Shown: positions 62,089 through 64,000 of the stretch, piece by piece | Layout: each line of letters begins with the position of its first letter | Numbering within the stretch: position 1 is the first letter of the stretch | Origin: Cryptosporangium phraense | Lineage (GTDB): Bacteria > Actinomycetota > Actinomycetes > Mycobacteriales > Cryptosporangiaceae | Direction: 5' to 3' | NCBI RefSeq assembly: GCF_006912135.1 | Contig: NZ_VIRS01000023.1 | Coordinates: 47,158-111,157 of the forward strand | Length of the DNA: 64,000 nucleotides | The notes under the pieces: generated by a model | What the model saw: only the letters and a program-made list of their open reading frames with translations | Told to the model about the DNA's origin: nothing | Databases searched by the model: none | Translations under genes and position numbers: made by a program

Positions 62089-62467
62089 CCTTGGACGGTA
62101 ACCGCGCCGGTCCGTTGTCCTGACCGCGCCCACCCGAGGCGGAAGCGCGCCGTCGGACGCAGGCACGAGGCACCCGGCGCCGCGGCGCACAAGGGCGGCA
62201 CGACGGCGGTTGCGGCGGGAGGGCCGTTGCGGGGTGCGGGGGTGGCGGGGCTCTGCACAAGCGGAGCGGTGACAGCCCGCGCCGAGCGGCGCGCGGCGGG
62301 ACGAAGGCCGCGCGGAGCGGCACGGACGCAAGCCGCGCGAAGCGGCGCAGGCGCAAGCCCCGCGGAGCGGCGCAGGCGCAAGCCGCAAAGCGGCGCAGGG
62401 CAGGCAGGCGCAGGCGGGGCAGGCAGAGCGGGGCGCCGCAGTCAGGGTGGGCGGATTCTGCTTGTCT
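62089..62467. other. intergenic, repeat-rich (379 bases)
   Basis: No gene. Holds the 25-base repeat at 62,311-62,397 and flanking GGCAGGC runs. Confidence 0.5.
62311..62397. repeat. 25-base tandem repeat
   Basis: About three and a half copies with period 25 (CGCGGAGCGGCGCAGGCGCA core), non-coding, between the dipeptidase and xerC. Confidence 0.8.
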
Positions 62468-63604
62468 TCAGGCTCGGGGGTGGGCCTGACGGTAGGCCTG
62501 GCGGAGGCGGTCGACGGTGACGTGGGTGTAGATCTGCGTGGTGGCCAGCGTGGCGTGGCCTAGCAATTCCTGGACCGTTCGAAGGTCGGCGCCACCAGCC
62601 AACAGATGGGTCGCAGCGGTGTGCCGCAGGCCGTGGGGACCAAGGTCGGGCGCGCCCGGAACCTCGCGCAGTCGGTCGTGGACGATCTGACGGGCCGTCC
62701 GGGGGTCGAGGCGCCCGCCGCGGACGCCGAGCAGCAGCGCGGGGCCGCTGCGGGGGGTCGCGAGGAGCGGGCGTCCGCGGTCGAGCCAGGCAGCTAGCAC
62801 GCGCTCGGCCGGCACTCCGTACGGGACGCTCCGCTCGCGGGCGCCCTTGCCGAGGACTCGGAGCAGTCGGCGCTCCCGATCGACGTCGTCGATGTCGAGT
62901 CCGCAGAGTTCGCTGACCCGTACGCCGGTTGCGTAGAGCAGCTCCAGCACGAGCGAGTTCCGGAGGGACGCCGCTTCGGCGTGCGGATCGTCCTCGGCGG
63001 AGGCACCGGTTTCAGCGCGCGGGTTGGTCGGGCCCCGCTGTCCGCGATCGGCGGACTGGCCGCCCTCACCGCGCTGGGCACCCTTGTCACGCTGGCCGGT
63101 CCTGCCAGAGGCGCCCTCGCCGCGCGGGTCGGTCTCGCCGGGCGGGGCGGTGTCACCTCGTGGGAGGCGCCTGGTGGGGCGTGGGCCGTCTAGGACGGCG
63201 GCGGCTTGGGCTTCGTCGAGGACTCTGGGGAGGTGGGCCGGGAGTTTGGGGCTGGCGAGGTTCCGGCCTGGGTCGTCGGTGCGGCGGCCGGTGCGTTGGG
63301 CCCAGGCGGTCAGGGCCCGGGCGGCGGCGGCCCGGCGGGCGAGGGTGCGGGGCGCGGCGCCGGTGCTGCGTTGGCGGGCCAGCCAGCTTCGGAGTAACGC
63401 GAGGTCGAGTGCTTCGAGCTGGTCGGCGCCGGTGCGGGACAGGTGGTCGAGCAGGAGGACGGCGTCCGCTACGTAGGCCCGGAGGGTTGTCGGCGGGTGG
63501 CTCCGCTCGTGTTCGAGGTACGCCTCGAATGCGTCCACGGTTTCCGCGAGCGCGGGCGGGAGGGCGGCGCGCAGGTCCGCCACGCGCGGTCGATGCCGAG
63601 CCAT
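62468..63604 (-). CDS. xerC: tyrosine recombinase XerC with a 70-residue insert
   Basis: A 378-residue site-specific recombinase that resolves chromosome dimers at dif. All catalytic residues are visible: Arg229, Lys253, His324, Arg327, His350 and Tyr359 (QIYTH). An N-terminal SAM-like domain (about residues 15-105) precedes them. Between the two (about 141-212) a very hydrophilic Gly/Arg/Asp/Glu stretch of about 70 residues is inserted where relatives have a short loop; it has no recognisable domain. ATG at 63,604 starts the conserved part. In actinobacteria xerC is usually near rpsB, as here. Confidence 0.9.
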   Translation of the reverse strand: MARHRPRVADLRAALPPALAETVDAFEAYLEHERSHPPTTLRAYVADAVLLLDHLSRTGADQLEALDLALLRSWLARQRSTGAAPRTLARRAAAARALTAWAQRTGRRTDDPGRNLASPKLPAHLPRVLDEAQAAAVLDGPRPTRRLPRGDTAPPGETDPRGEGASGRTGQRDKGAQRGEGGQSADRGQRGPTNPRAETGASAEDDPHAEAASLRNSLVLELLYATGVRVSELCGLDIDDVDRERRLLRVLGKGARERSVPYGVPAERVLAAWLDRGRPLLATPRSGPALLLGVRGGRLDPRTARQIVHDRLREVPGAPDLGPHGLRHTAATHLLAGGADLRTVQELLGHATLATTQIYTHVTVDRLRQAYRQAHPRA

Positions 63605-63622
63605 TCCCCGACCGTGCCCGTC

Positions 63623-63829
63623 CGACCCGCCTGCCAGCAAGCCGACCCGCCGACTCCATCCCGCCGGCGCCCAGCTCGGCCGCCGACTGCTGTGCCGCCC
63701 CTAGCCGCAGAGCGGGCAGGGCACGGAAATCGAACGAGGCCCGGGTGGCCCGGCCTGCCAGCCCTCCGACCTGCCGATTCAACCCCGCCAGCGCCAGGCT
63801 TGACCTCCGACTGCTGCGGCGCCCCCTAC
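63623..63829. repeat. imperfect direct repeat of about 80 bases
   Basis: 63,623-63,703 and 63,747-63,829 match over their whole length (shared CCTGCCAGC, CCGACTGCTG and GCCCCCTA-type segments) with about 20-25 percent differences. Confidence 0.7.
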
Positions 63830-63930
63830 ACACCGGGCATGAGCGCGGAGGTCAGCTATGGCCCGAGGGCCGGGCCGACCCGTCAGCCCGCTGGCCCGCT
63901 GAGCCGCCCGTGCCGCGCTGCGCCCTGCTG

Positions 63931-64000
63931 CGGCGCAGCGCGGCGCGGCGCGGCGCGGCGCAGCGCAGCGCAGCAGAGCGCGGCGCAGCAGAGCGCGGCG
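63931..64000. repeat. simple GC repeat at the window edge
   Basis: A run of GCGGC, GCAGC and GCAGA units that continues to the end of the window. Confidence 0.8.

Larger units (their letters stand above)
63605..64000. other. right-edge intergenic region
   Basis: No gene seen. Contains an 80-base direct repeat and a simple GGCGCA/GCGGC tract at the edge. Confidence 0.5.

Overview
The window comes from a very GC-rich (about 70 percent or more) actinobacterium. The evidence is strong third-position GC bias, many GTG starts, ATGA/GTGA stop-start overlaps, a mycobacterial-type LexA box, an HspR (HAIR) box in front of lon, and the actinobacterial order xerC - M23 - rpsB - tsf - pyrH - frr - cdsA - rlmN and dxr - rip - ispG - GNAT. 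A filamentous soil actinomycete is the best guess; the genus cannot be read from the sequence. I see no rRNA, tRNA or CRISPR array.

Layout. (1) 1-11,087, all on the minus strand: a probable DNA-damage operon, in transcription order DUF6504, HEPN-domain protein, ImuA', a 506-residue Ala/Pro-rich protein, ImuB, DnaE2 (ImuC), a methyltransferase, an alkaline-phosphatase-superfamily enzyme and DNA polymerase IV, which runs off the left edge. A perfect LexA box lies in the divergent region at 11,294-11,309. (2) 11.3-17.3 kb: a class III aminotransferase, a GNAT protein and the ispG - rip - dxr block. (3) 17.5-31.7 kb: a TetR regulator coupled to an EAL-GAF protein, a saccharopine-dehydrogenase-like protein, a metallo-beta-lactamase/Rieske fusion, a CDF metal transporter, two RNA methyltransferases, a family 9 glycosidase without a signal peptide, and two membrane GGDEF-EAL proteins. 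(4) 31.7-36 kb: Lon with an HspR box, a DUF6328 membrane protein, a GntR regulator and a small Cys-containing protein divergent from it. (5) 36.0-37.3 kb: a non-coding or decayed stretch. (6) 37.4-48.3 kb: polyamine uptake (PotDABC) and catabolism (two aldehyde dehydrogenases, a FAD amine oxidase, an aminotransferase, a Lrp regulator). (7) 48.3-49.9 kb: remains of an IS110-family element between two inverted copies of its non-coding end. (8) 49.9-59.2 kb: a DUF2631 protein, a DivIVA-like repeat protein and the translation/lipid core rlmN, cdsA, frr, pyrH, tsf, rpsB, plus a Pro/Ala-rich membrane protein. (9) 59.5-64.0 kb: an aminotransferase, an M23-like protein with incomplete metal ligands, a VanX-type dipeptidase, XerC with a long insert, and repeat-rich DNA.

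How the genes fit together. Region 1 is a damage-tolerance module: ImuA', ImuB and DnaE2 form the mutasome and Pol IV is a second translesion polymerase. Region 6 takes putrescine-like amines in and oxidises them by way of aminobutyraldehyde to GABA. Regions 2 and 8 are two halves of a conserved actinobacterial neighbourhood, here separated by about 34 kb of accessory genes that include three cyclic-di-GMP proteins.

Most unusual points: the large Ala/Pro-rich ORF coupled by ATGA overlaps on both sides inside the mutasome operon; the inverted IS110 ends, which in intact relatives carry the bridge RNA; and a family 9 glycosidase coupled to RNA methyltransferases. Low-complexity Ala/Pro/Gly tracts recur in at least six proteins of this window.
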